Of a DNA stretch of 64,000 nucleotides, positions 9,202 through 17,447 are shown piece after piece. How positions within the stretch are numbered: the stretch's first letter is position 1; each line of letters begins with the position of its first letter. Under the pieces are notes generated by a model. That model did not search any database, was not told the origin of the DNA, and saw only the letters and a list, made by a program, of their open reading frames with translations. A program made the translations under genes and the position numbers. This DNA is from JAMXLO01 sp963799415 (GTDB lineage Bacteria; Pseudomonadota; Alphaproteobacteria; Acetobacterales; Acetobacteraceae). Where the stretch lies: positions 62,001 to 126,000 of the forward strand of contig CAWCXI010000031.1 in assembly GCA_963799415.1 (NCBI GenBank), written 5' to 3'.

Positions 9202-9612
9202 ATGCCTGTCAAGATCATTTCCAACGGCGAGTTTGCTCTGCTGGTCGATGACCATCCCGACGTTCTGGTGAGCGTGGGTGCCTTCCTCGAAGCGGCCGGG
9301 TTTGACGTGGTGCGAGCGCGCAGCGGTGACGAGGCATTGGCGTGCCTCGGTTCCGGTCAGACGTTCACGCTGTTGGTGACCGACTACGCCATGCCGGGAC
9401 TCGATGGAGCTGATCTGGCCAAACAGGCAGTGGAACTGCTTCCTGGCCTGAAGGTTCTGATTATCACCGGCTACCCGAGCGACGCCGGCCTGTTCGATCG
9501 GCCACCGGGCGTTGCCCTGCTGGCCAAGCCGTTCCGACGCGCGGCATTGATCGCGATGCTGCAATCGATGTTTGCCACGGGGCAGCCAGGCCTGCCGACT
9601 TCTTCTAAGTGA
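9202..9612 (+). CDS. Single-domain response regulator (CheY-like receiver)
   Basis: A 136-residue protein consisting of one receiver domain. It has the acidic pair D16/D17, phosphoacceptor D61 in LLVTDYAMPGLDG, a Thr in IITGYP, and the conserved K109 in LLAKPF. There is no output domain. The sequence style resembles the C-terminal receivers of hybrid kinases, including that encoded at 49060-51645, so it could be a phosphorelay intermediate. No kinase gene is adjacent; it sits alone between the divergent fabD and the convergent pyrF. Confidence 0.9.
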   Translation: MPVKIISNGEFALLVDDHPDVLVSVGAFLEAAGFDVVRARSGDEALACLGSGQTFTLLVTDYAMPGLDGADLAKQAVELLPGLKVLIITGYPSDAGLFDRPPGVALLAKPFRRAALIAMLQSMFATGQPGLPTSSK

Positions 9613-9680
9613 ACCCGACGCGCCGTCGGCGTGCCGGAAGCGAATGGGCATCAGCGCAAGCTGGCGCTCAACGCGCAATG

Positions 9681-10409
9681 CTAACCGGGTCCCCGCTCCA
9701 TGTCGGCGATGATCCGTCGTGCCGCCACCGCGGGGTCGTAGGCCTGGGTGATCGGCCGGCCCACCACCAGATAATCAGCGCCCCGCGCGATCGCCTGCGC
9801 CGGAGTCGCGTGCCGCTTGTGATCGTCCACCGCGCCGCCCGGCTCGCGAATCCCGGGCGTGGCGATCAGCAGATGCTCGGCCCCGGCCATGCGCCGGATA
9901 GCGTTCGGATCGTCGTCAGCCGAGGCGATGATGCCGTCGCAGCCACACGCCACTGCCTGTTGCACGCGCAGCCGGATCAGTTCGGACACCGGCAGCGCAT
10001 AGCCCATCTCGTGCGCGGCCGAATCGTCGAGGCTGGTCAGCACGCTGATCGCGAATACCTTGGTGCGTGGCGATGCGCCCTTGCCCGCGACCGCCGCGCG
10101 CATGATTTCCGGATCGCCATGGACGGTTACCAGGCTCACGCCGCGTTCGGTGGCGCGCGCGACGCCCTGGCGGACGGTCTCACCGATGTCGTACATCTTG
10201 GCGTCGAGGAATACCCGCTTGCCTTGCCCGATCAGCCCGTCGATGAGCCGTTCGGCTCCAGGCGCGAACAGCAGCCATAGCCCGATCTTGAAGAACGACA
10301 CGATGCCGTCGAGCTGGCGCGCCAACCGTGCCGCGCCATCAGTCGTCGGCACGTCCAGCGCCACGATCAGCCGATCGGCCATTGCCTCGGGGATGTCGCG
10401 CTCTGTCAT
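9681..10409 (-). CDS. pyrF: Orotidine 5'-phosphate decarboxylase
   Basis: Last step of de novo UMP synthesis, 242 residues. The start taken is ATG 10409, giving DRLIVALDVP at the N-terminus. The catalytic motif FLDAKMYDIGETVRQG is present, as are TVHG and the C-terminal phosphate-binding VVGRPIT. The frame is open upstream straight into the MaoC-like coding region with no intervening stop, so the start was chosen by family alignment; no clear ribosome site precedes it. It converges on the receiver gene. Confidence 0.92.
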   Translation of the reverse strand: MTERDIPEAMADRLIVALDVPTTDGAARLARQLDGIVSFFKIGLWLLFAPGAERLIDGLIGQGKRVFLDAKMYDIGETVRQGVARATERGVSLVTVHGDPEIMRAAVAGKGASPRTKVFAISVLTSLDDSAAHEMGYALPVSELIRLRVQQAVACGCDGIIASADDDPNAIRRMAGAEHLLIATPGIREPGGAVDDHKRHATPAQAIARGADYLVVGRPITQAYDPAVAARRIIADMERGPG

Positions 10410-10857
10410 GAGTGGTGGCCGCCGCGGTACCACGAGTTTTGGGGTGAAGCTCTGCACCGTCTCGCCTCTTTGGTTCTTGGTCAGGCACCGTACCACGACC
10501 GTTCCGCGATCCGGCTTCGAGCGCGATGGGATGATCTCAAGCACCTCGCATTCCACGTGCAGGGTATCGCCGGGACGCACCGGATTCGTCCACAGCAGCT
10601 CGCCGCCGGTGCCGATGATGCCGCCTGCGATCGGCAGGCCGCCGTTCACGATCAGCCGCATCATGGTCACGGCGGTATGCCAGCCGCTTGCCACCAGGCC
10701 GCCGAACAAGCGTGTCGCGCGCCGCCGTGTCGTCCATATGGAACGGCTGAGGGTCGTAGTCGGCGGCGAACCGGGTGATCTCGCCGGCGTCCATCGTGTG
10801 CGTGCCGCTGACGAAGCGTTGCCCCACGCTGAGGTCGTCCAGATAGAGCGCGTCCAT
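10410..10857 (-). CDS. MaoC-like (R)-hydratase/dehydratase, frameshifted, reading in frame into pyrF
   Basis: Hot-dog-fold MaoC family protein, about 149 residues, probably an enoyl-CoA hydratase-like enzyme. It starts at ATG 10857 (MDALYLDDLSVGQRF), followed by the catalytic pattern FAADYDPQPFHMDD. One extra base near 10703 moves the frame, after which FGGLVASGWHTAVTMMR, LLWTNPVRPGDTL and KNQRGETVQSF complete the domain. After VPRRPPL the frame meets no stop and runs into pyrF. A TGA overlapping the pyrF ATG exists one frame away, so a second indel may hide the true stop. It is divergent from the flavoprotein at 10916. Confidence 0.8.
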
Positions 10858-10915
10858 CGCGCCAGCATAGCGGGTGGCCGGTGGTCGGACTACGCTGGCG
10901 CGTGGAGGAGTTGCC

Positions 10916-12331
10916 ATGCCGGATACTGCACTGCTCGATGCCATCTTCGCTGTGGTGGGCGAGCGCGGACTGCTGACCGATGCCGCCGACACTGCGGCGT
11001 ACGCCGTGGACTGGCGGCGGCTGTATCACGGCCGTACGCCGGCGGTGATCCGTCCCGCCAGCACCGAGGAACTGGCGCGAGTGGTGCGACTGTGCGCGGA
11101 GGCGAGGGCGCCGATCGTGCCGCAGGGCGGCAATACATCGATGGTCGGTGGCGCGACCCCGGCCGAGGATGGCAGCGAGTTCGTGCTGAGCACGTCGCGG
11201 CTCACGCATGTTCGCGACATCGATCCGCTCGATCTGACCATGACGATCGAGGCCGGCGTCACGCTGAAGGCGGCACAGCTCGCGGCGGCCGAGGCCGGAT
11301 GCCTGCTGCCGCTGTCGATCTCGTCGGAGGGCAGCGCGCAGATCGGCGGCGTGCTGGCCACCAATGCCGGCGGCAACAACACGGTGCGCTATGGCAATGC
11401 GCGCGATCTGGTGCTGGGGCTGGAAGTTGTGCTGCCGGACGGCACGGTGTGGAACGGACTGCGCAAGCTGCACAAGGACAACACCGGCTATTGCCTGCGT
11501 CAGTTGTTCGTGGGTTCAGAGGGAACGCTTGGCATCATCACTGCAGCGGTGCTGAAGCTCGTGCCGCAGCCGCGCGAGGTCTGCGTGGCGCTGTGCGCGG
11601 TGGCGTCGCCCGACGCGGCGCTGCAATTGTTCAGTCGGTTCCAGTCGCACGACCCGGCGTCGATCAGCGCATTCGAACTGATGTCGGGTCTCGGGACCGA
11701 GTTCGTGCTGCGGCATATCGAGGGTGCCGTGCTGCCGCTGGCCTCGCCCGCGCCGAATTACGTGCTGGTGGAACTTGCGACGCCGCGTCCGGATGCGGGT
11801 CTGCGTGCCGCGTTCGAGAAGGTGCTGGAAGCGGCGTTGGGCGACGGTGTGGTGTCAGATGCCGTGATCGCGGAGAGCGAGGCGCAGCGCGCGGCGATCT
11901 GGCGGCTGCGCGAGGAACACTCCGAGGCGCAGAAGCGCGAAGGCGCCAGCGTGAAGAACGACGTTTCGGTGCCGGTGTCCAAGGTGCCGGAGTTCATCCG
12001 CCGCGCCACGGTCGCGTGCGAGACGCTGATGCCGGGCATTCGCGCTGTGCCGTTCGGCCACATGGGCGACGGCAACATCCACTTCAATCTGGAACAGCCG
12101 GTGGATGCCGATCCCGCGTGGTTCCTGGCGCAGGATCACGCCATCATGGATACGGTGAACGAGGTGGTGCGCGATCTGGATGGCAGTTTCTCGGCCGAGC
12201 ATGGGATCGGGAAGTTGAAGCCATACATGATGCCGGACTGGCGTGGCGGCGCGGAGCTCGAGGTGATGCGGCGGATCAAGGACACGCTGGACCCGCTGGG
12301 GATCATGAATCCGGGGAAGCTGCTGCCGTAG
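10916..12331 (+). CDS. FAD-binding oxidoreductase (GlcD / D-2-hydroxyglutarate dehydrogenase type)
   Basis: Oxidises a D-2-hydroxy acid, passing electrons to a quinone or ETF; 471 residues. The PCMH-type FAD domain covers about residues 35-220, with PQGGNTSMVGGA, SISSEGSAQIGGVLATNAGG and VGSEGTLGIIT. The C-terminal FAD-oxidase domain contains the metal/substrate histidines in PFGHMGDGNIHFN and AEHGIGKLK. The start ATG 10916 is fixed by GGAGGAG at 10904-10910. Exact substrate (D-lactate, glycolate, D-2-hydroxyglutarate) cannot be told from sequence. Its stop codon directly abuts that of the convergent Uma2 gene. Confidence 0.9.
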   Translation: MPDTALLDAIFAVVGERGLLTDAADTAAYAVDWRRLYHGRTPAVIRPASTEELARVVRLCAEARAPIVPQGGNTSMVGGATPAEDGSEFVLSTSRLTHVRDIDPLDLTMTIEAGVTLKAAQLAAAEAGCLLPLSISSEGSAQIGGVLATNAGGNNTVRYGNARDLVLGLEVVLPDGTVWNGLRKLHKDNTGYCLRQLFVGSEGTLGIITAAVLKLVPQPREVCVALCAVASPDAALQLFSRFQSHDPASISAFELMSGLGTEFVLRHIEGAVLPLASPAPNYVLVELATPRPDAGLRAAFEKVLEAALGDGVVSDAVIAESEAQRAAIWRLREEHSEAQKREGASVKNDVSVPVSKVPEFIRRATVACETLMPGIRAVPFGHMGDGNIHFNLEQPVDADPAWFLAQDHAIMDTVNEVVRDLDGSFSAEHGIGKLKPYMMPDWRGGAELEVMRRIKDTLDPLGIMNPGKLLP

Positions 12332-12899
12332 TCAATCGTCGGTGTCTGGCGGTGGCAGATCGACGTTCCGGTAGAATTCTGCCAAGGGAATAGCGCCGTC
12401 GATCTCTGGCATTTCGAGCGTTGCATCGCCGAGTGAGACTGTGCCGATCCACGCTTCGCCGATACGCGCGAACATTGTGGCGCCGAATTCTGCCCTGCTC
12501 CAGCATGATGTAGCGCTTGATCGATGGTGTGTTGCGGTATTCCTCATTCTTGACCAGGCGATCGACGGCAGCCGTGCTGGGCGACAGGACTTCGAAGACC
12601 ACAATGGGATTGGGATCCGTGTCAGAAGACCCGTCGACGGGCGAGCACGTGACGACAATGTCGGGATAGCGCACGCTGGTTGCGGTCAAGACCTTGACGT
12701 TGCTGGTGAATGCGCGGCATGGCGGTTTGAGCCGGGGAAGCAGCGCGAGGATGGCATTGTCGGTGATCGCGGCATGATTAAGGGTTCCGCCGGTCATTGC
12801 CACAATTCGATGGCCGTCGAACTCGTAGCGCAACTCCTGCCTGTGCTCCCAGGCCAAAAACTCCTCAAGTGTCTGCGGCTTTGACAGCTTCATGCTCAT
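12332..12899 (-). CDS. Uma2-family (DUF820) restriction-like endonuclease domain protein, frameshifted
   Basis: Putative PD-(D/E)XK-fold protein of the Uma2 family, about 188 residues when corrected; function is unknown even in well-studied relatives. The first frame has TLEEFLAWEH, the family YEFDGHRIVAMTGGTLNHA block, and RYPDIVV and PIVVFEVLSPST carrying the acidic active-site residues. One extra G near 12499-12501 breaks the frame; the other frame ends with GEAWIGTVSLGD and IPLAEFYRNVDLP, a typical Uma2 C-terminus. The start is uncertain: ATG 12899 or ATG 12893. Confidence 0.82.
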
Positions 12900-12976
12900 G
12901 GGGGATGCCCTATAGCACATCTGGTGCCCGTCCCCACCTCCCGGGAATGAATTGGGCCAAGGCTGCGTCAATGCAC

Positions 12977-12981
12977 AGGAG
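12977..12981 (+). promoter_or_regulatory. Strong Shine-Dalgarno in front of an ATG out of frame with the polyketide synthase
   Basis: AGGAG lies 7 nt before an ATG at 12989, ideal spacing. That ATG opens only five codons (ending at TGA 13004) and is in a different frame from the type III PKS that begins a few bases later. Either the PKS starts at the GTG at 13003, or one base is missing here and ATG 12989 is the real start. Confidence 0.5.
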
Positions 12982-13002
12982 TTTCGGCATGAGCAATCCA
13001 CG

Positions 13003-14070
13003 GTGACCCGGGCCTGGTTGAATCGCATCGGCACCGCGGTGCCGTCGCACGACATCCACGCCGAGTTCGTTGACTTCGCGCGCACTGCTCTGGGCGATGC
13101 GAGAAGCCTCGCGCTGTTCGATCGCATGGCCGACCTCGCCGACATCGAGCATCGCTTTTCAGTCTTCGCGCCGGGGCCGAAGCCACGTGATCACGTGCTC
13201 GACAGCGACGGCTTCTATCTCCGTCGCGCGTTTCCGACCACGGGCGCACGGATGGCGCTGTTTCGCGATGCGGCGCTCACGCTCGCGCGTCAGGCGATCG
13301 CCGCGCTGGACGTCGCGGCGGAGCGCGCGACGATCACCCATCTGATAGTGGCCAGCTGCACCGGCTTCACCGCGCCGGGACTTGATTTCGACATCATGCA
13401 GGACGCCGGCCTCGCGTCGTCCGTCGAGCGTACCATCATCGGCTTCATGGGCTGCTTCGCGGCGGTGAACGCACTGAAGCTCGCCCGCCATATCGTGCGA
13501 TCGGAACCGGACGCGAAAGTGCTGGTCGTCAATCTGGAACTTTCGAGCTTGCATCTGCAGGAAGAGTGGGAGCTCGAGAAGATGCTGAGCTTCCTGCTGT
13601 TCGGCGATGGATGTGGCGCCTGCCTGGTGTCCGCCGAGCCGGTCGGCCTCGCGCTGGATCGCTTTCGTGCGGAGGTCATTCCGCGCAGCGCCGATCTGAT
13701 CACCTGGCGGATCGGCGATCAGGGATTTGCGATGCATCTGTCGGGTCAGGTGCCCGGCCGTATTCGCCGTTGGCTGCGCGAGCACGGCGCCGGTCTGCTG
13801 GGCAATCGCACCGTGCCTGACGTGGCGCTGTGGGCGGTGCATGCCGGGGGTCGTTCGATCCTGGACGCCGTGCAGCATGGGCTTGGGCTGCCGCCGGATG
13901 CGCTGCGCCACTCGCGGGAGGTGTTGCGCGACTTTGGCAACATGTCGTCGGCCACGCTGGTGTTCGTGCTGGAGCGCATCCTGCGTTCGTCGCATGCCAC
14001 CGGCGACGGGTTGGCGATGGCGTTCGGCCCGGGACTGACCGTGGAAACTTTCGGGTTCCATCGGCCATGA
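13003..14070 (+). CDS. Type III polyketide synthase (chalcone/alkylresorcinol synthase family)
   Basis: Homodimeric ketosynthase condensing a CoA-bound starter with malonyl-CoA, 355 residues from GTG 13003. The complete Cys-His-Asn triad is visible: C151 in GFMGCFAAVNAL, H280 in WAVHAGGRSILD and N313 in FGNMSSATLVF. The GDG(C)GA loop (LLFGDGCGACL) and a terminal GFGPG-like AFGPGLT are present. The true start may be ATG 12989 if a base is missing, as noted for the ribosome site upstream. It overlaps the methyltransferase gene by 4 bp (ATGA). The likely product is an alkylpyrone or phenolic lipid, inferred from the downstream tailoring genes. Confidence 0.92.
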   Translation: MTRAWLNRIGTAVPSHDIHAEFVDFARTALGDARSLALFDRMADLADIEHRFSVFAPGPKPRDHVLDSDGFYLRRAFPTTGARMALFRDAALTLARQAIAALDVAAERATITHLIVASCTGFTAPGLDFDIMQDAGLASSVERTIIGFMGCFAAVNALKLARHIVRSEPDAKVLVVNLELSSLHLQEEWELEKMLSFLLFGDGCGACLVSAEPVGLALDRFRAEVIPRSADLITWRIGDQGFAMHLSGQVPGRIRRWLREHGAGLLGNRTVPDVALWAVHAGGRSILDAVQHGLGLPPDALRHSREVLRDFGNMSSATLVFVLERILRSSHATGDGLAMAFGPGLTVETFGFHRP

Positions 14071-14774
14071 TTCTCGCCATGCGCAGCACGGCCGATGAGC
14101 GGATGGACACCGACTGCGTCGACTACGATGACTATCGAAGCTGCCTGCGCGATCTGGCGCGCGTCAATACCGTGACGATGACGCATCGGCCGATGCTGGC
14201 GTGGCTGGCGCGCGAGACCGCGGGGCTGCGGTCCTTCTCGCTGCTCGATGTTGCGTGCGGCCATGGCGATGCGCTGCGTCGCATTCAACGCTGGGCCACG
14301 CGACGCGGGATTGCAGCGCAGCTTCATGGTGTGGATCTCAATCCATGGGCGACGCGGGCGGCACGCGACGCGACGGGGACGGGCGCGCCCATCACCTATC
14401 GCAACGCCGACGTGTTCGCGATCGATGCGGCGGAGGAATTCGATTTCATCGTGAGCTCGCAGTTCACGCATCATCTCACCGACGGCCAGGTTGTGATGTT
14501 CATCCGCTGGATGGAGGCGCACGCGCGGCGTGGCTGGTTCATCGGCGACCTGCATCGCCACTGGCTGCCGTATTACGGTTTTGGCGTGCTGGCGTGGCTC
14601 GCGCGCTGGCATCATTTCGTATTGAGCGACGGGCGAATTTCCATCGCGCGTGCGTTTGTGCCCGAGGAGTGGCGCCGGTTGATGAGCGCCGCGGGCCTCG
14701 GGGAACGCGACGCCGCCATCACCTGGCATCTGCCGTTCCGGCTCTGTGTCGCGCGGCATTGTCAGGACCGGTGA
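14067..14774 (+). CDS. Class I SAM-dependent methyltransferase in the type III PKS operon
   Basis: A soluble 235-residue methyltransferase starting at ATG 14067. Motif I is LLDVACGHGDALRR, with the acidic motif II residue in LHGVDLNPWA, and FIVSSQFTHHLTDGQ in the motif IV position. The C-terminal half contains WHHFVLSDGRISIARAF. It overlaps the PKS stop (ATGA) and its own stop overlaps the flavoprotein start, so all three genes are translationally coupled. It presumably O- or C-methylates the polyketide. This differs from the membrane-type methyltransferases of the Streptomyces srs and Bacillus bps operons. Confidence 0.88.
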   Translation: MILAMRSTADERMDTDCVDYDDYRSCLRDLARVNTVTMTHRPMLAWLARETAGLRSFSLLDVACGHGDALRRIQRWATRRGIAAQLHGVDLNPWATRAARDATGTGAPITYRNADVFAIDAAEEFDFIVSSQFTHHLTDGQVVMFIRWMEAHARRGWFIGDLHRHWLPYYGFGVLAWLARWHHFVLSDGRISIARAFVPEEWRRLMSAAGLGERDAAITWHLPFRLCVARHCQDR

Positions 14775-15856
14775 TCATCGGCGGCGGGCCAGCCGGCACC
14801 GCCGCCGCCATCGCGCTTGCCCGCGCTGGTCAGGCCGTGACGCTGATCGAGCGTAATGTCGATACCAGCGACAAGGTGTGCGGCGATTTTCTCAGCGCCG
14901 AGGCGCTTGCGATGGTCGAGGGGCTGGGTGTTGATCTGTCCGCGGCGTCCACGATCTCTGCGGTGCGGCTGGTGCATCGGAATCGCAGCGTTACCACGCA
15001 TTTGCCGTTCGTCGCGCGCGGCCTGTCGCGCCGCGTGCTGGATGAGGCGCTGCTGAGACAGGCGCAAGCCGGCGGCGCCACGGTGCTGCGCGGCTATCGG
15101 GTAAGCGCGATCGAGCAGGACCGCGCATCCATGCTGCTGTCCTGCGGATCACTCGGCCGGATTGCTGCCGAGACCGTGTTCCTCGCCACGGGCAAGCACG
15201 AGCTGCGCGGCGCGGGCCGACTCGGTCACGACACCGGCATGGTGGGCATGAAGATGTACTTCGCGCTGGCAGCCTCGCAGCTTCAGGATCTGCGTCACCA
15301 TGTCGAGCTGATCCTGTTCGCCGGCGGCTATGCCGGGTTGCAGATTGTGGAGGCGGATCGGGCGGTCCTGTGTGTGCTGCTGCCGGCCGTCCGACTTCGC
15401 GCCGTAAGCGGGAGGTGGGACAGCCTGCTCGATGCGCTGACTGAGGAGTGTCCACACCTGCTCATGCGGCTCACCGGCGCCCGCCCCTTGCTCGATCATC
15501 CCCTGGCGGTTGCCGGCCTGCCGTACGGTTATGTATATACAACGAACCGGCGTGATCCGCCCGGCTTGCTGCGGTTGGGCGATCAGGCGGTAGTGATCGC
15601 TTCACTGACCGGTGACGGCGTTGCGCTGGCGCTGACCAGTGGTTCGCTCGCGGCACGGACGTGGTTGGCAGGCGGCAGCGGCTCGCACTACCACGATCGC
15701 CTCGCAGTCGGCCTGTCGCGCCAGATGCGTGTCGCTTCCGTCGTCCACCGGCTATGCCTGAACCCCGCAATGCAGCCGTGGGTTGCGGCCATCTGTGGAT
15801 TATGGCCGGGAGCGATTCGGCTGGCTGCTTCGGCGACTCGCGCGCTAAACGTTTGA
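14771..15856 (+). CDS. FAD-dependent oxidoreductase (geranylgeranyl reductase/FixC-like) in the type III PKS operon
   Basis: Flavoprotein of about 361 residues. The Rossmann GxGxxG motif (VIIGGGPAGTAAA) begins at the first residue if GTG 14771 is used. A TTG at 14759 would add four residues (MSGP) and look more natural. Other features are VCGDFLSAEAL, characteristic of the GGR/FixC subgroup, the ATGKHELRG strand, and LLRLGDQAVVIASLTGDGVALAL near the C-terminus. It is coupled to the methyltransferase by overlapping codons. It probably hydroxylates or reduces the polyketide, analogous in position to SrsC. Confidence 0.86.
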   Translation: MIIGGGPAGTAAAIALARAGQAVTLIERNVDTSDKVCGDFLSAEALAMVEGLGVDLSAASTISAVRLVHRNRSVTTHLPFVARGLSRRVLDEALLRQAQAGGATVLRGYRVSAIEQDRASMLLSCGSLGRIAAETVFLATGKHELRGAGRLGHDTGMVGMKMYFALAASQLQDLRHHVELILFAGGYAGLQIVEADRAVLCVLLPAVRLRAVSGRWDSLLDALTEECPHLLMRLTGARPLLDHPLAVAGLPYGYVYTTNRRDPPGLLRLGDQAVVIASLTGDGVALALTSGSLAARTWLAGGSGSHYHDRLAVGLSRQMRVASVVHRLCLNPAMQPWVAAICGLWPGAIRLAASATRALNV

Positions 15857-15995
15857 CGCATAGCGGGTATGCACATTAGCTTGAGGCCACGAAGTCGTAC
15901 CGTGCGGCGCAACGCCGCAATCGTTCGTGCAGCGCCGTTCGTTTTGATCGTGCCGTATCGATCGTTCTGAAGTACGCCCGGGAGGCAATCAAGCG

Positions 15996-17291
15996 ATGTC
16001 AACAAGTTTCGCGCGCGGCCAGGCCGTGCCGTGGTGGAAGGAGCCAACCAAGGATCAGTGGCTGGCGTGGTGGGCTGCGTGGCTGGGCTGGACCCTCGAT
16101 GCCTTCGACTTCACGATCTTTCTGCTGATCATGGTGCCGATCGCCAACGAGTTTAAGGTTCCGCTGACCGAGGTGACGGTCGTGTTCACGATCACACTTT
16201 GGTTGCGCCTGGCGGGTGCCACTGCATCAGGCTGGCTCGCCGACCGGATCGGTCGGAAGGGGCCACTGATGATCTCGATCCTGTGGTACTCGATCTGCAA
16301 CTTCATCGCCGGCTTCTCGCCGAGCTTCTGGTTCCTGTTCCTGTTCCGCGCGCTGCTCGGCATCGGCATGGGAGCGGAGTGGCCGGCTGGCGCATCGCTC
16401 GCCATGGAGTCTTGGCCGGCGCGCTCGCGCGGTTTCATGAGCGGAGTCCTGCAAGGGTCCTGGAGCATCGGCTTCCTGCTGTCCAGCGCGGCCTACGGTC
16501 TGCTGTACAACTCGATTGGCTGGCGTGGCCTGCTGATGCTGGGCATCCTGCCGGCGCTCGCCGTCCTGTGGGTCCGCAAATACGTGAAGGAACCCGAGGT
16601 CTGGGTGAAGAATCGCCAGTTGCAGCGCCAGCATGAGAAGGAGGTCCGCGCTCCGCTGATCACCATCTTCAAGCCTGCACTGCTCATGAACACGCTCACT
16701 GCCTGCCTGTGGATGGCGAGCGGCTTCGTGATCTACTACTCGATCTGGGCGCTGTTCGCGACGCACCTGCAGAAGGACCTCAGTCTGTCACCGGCCATGA
16801 TCGCCGCGCCGATCGCCATCGCCAATCTGGTGGCGTTCCTGGCCAGCGGATTCTGGGGCGTCGTGGCCGACATTCTGGGCCGTCGCTGGTCGATGATCAT
16901 TCCGGCGTTCATCGGCATATTTGTCGCGCCGATGTATCTGCTGACCACCGATCCGGCCTGGATCATCGGTGGCTTCATCCTGCAAGGGTGCTTCGCGGGC
17001 GCGATCTATGGCCAGAACCCGAGCTACCTGACCGAGCGATTCCCCACCGAGGTGCGCTCGACCGCGGCGGGCTTCTGCTACCATCAGGGCGCGATCTGGG
17101 GCGGCTTCGTGGCACCGATCCTCACCTACTTCGCCATCAACTACGGCATCGGGTTCGGTATCCCGATGATGATCGGCACCTGCGTCGGTTCGGTGGTGTT
17201 CATCATTGCCCTGCTGCTTGGCCCCGAGACCAAGGGCATGGTGATGGTGGGCGACCTCGATGCCCTCATCCACGAGCCTGGCGGCGATTAG
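15996..17291 (+). CDS. MFS transporter, sialate/carboxylate:H+ symporter-like
   Basis: A 431-residue, roughly 12-helix secondary carrier. The TM1 signature WLGWTLDAFDFTIFLLI and the loop 2-3 motif GWLADRIGRKGPL fit the MFS family that includes NanT and Jen1-type carboxylate carriers, and the second half carries RFPTEVRSTAAGFCYHQGAIW. The C-terminus LLLGPETKGM is typical of MFS. GGAGG at 15981-15985 supports ATG 15996. It lies 139 bp after the polyketide operon in the same direction; export of the polyketide is possible but family similarity favours uptake of a small acid. Confidence 0.85.
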   Translation: MSTSFARGQAVPWWKEPTKDQWLAWWAAWLGWTLDAFDFTIFLLIMVPIANEFKVPLTEVTVVFTITLWLRLAGATASGWLADRIGRKGPLMISILWYSICNFIAGFSPSFWFLFLFRALLGIGMGAEWPAGASLAMESWPARSRGFMSGVLQGSWSIGFLLSSAAYGLLYNSIGWRGLLMLGILPALAVLWVRKYVKEPEVWVKNRQLQRQHEKEVRAPLITIFKPALLMNTLTACLWMASGFVIYYSIWALFATHLQKDLSLSPAMIAAPIAIANLVAFLASGFWGVVADILGRRWSMIIPAFIGIFVAPMYLLTTDPAWIIGGFILQGCFAGAIYGQNPSYLTERFPTEVRSTAAGFCYHQGAIWGGFVAPILTYFAINYGIGFGIPMMIGTCVGSVVFIIALLLGPETKGMVMVGDLDALIHEPGGD

Positions 17292-17447
17292 TCTACGCCG
17301 CTGCCCTTGATCGCGCGTTGCGTGCCGTCGGTCACGCTGTGGCCGGCGGCGCTTCGCCGTACCGGTGCGCAATCGCCGGCCGGCTTGCATCGCTGCGTCG
17401 GGTGACGCACAAGCTTCGGGCCGCCACGCAGGGAATCGTCTCGCGCA

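Noticed and set aside
10060..12393. 777-codon plus-strand ORF overlapping pyrF, MaoC and the flavoprotein
   Set aside because: It is mostly the +1 frame of the flavoprotein gene and the antisense of pyrF; composition is Arg/Gly-rich with no domain.
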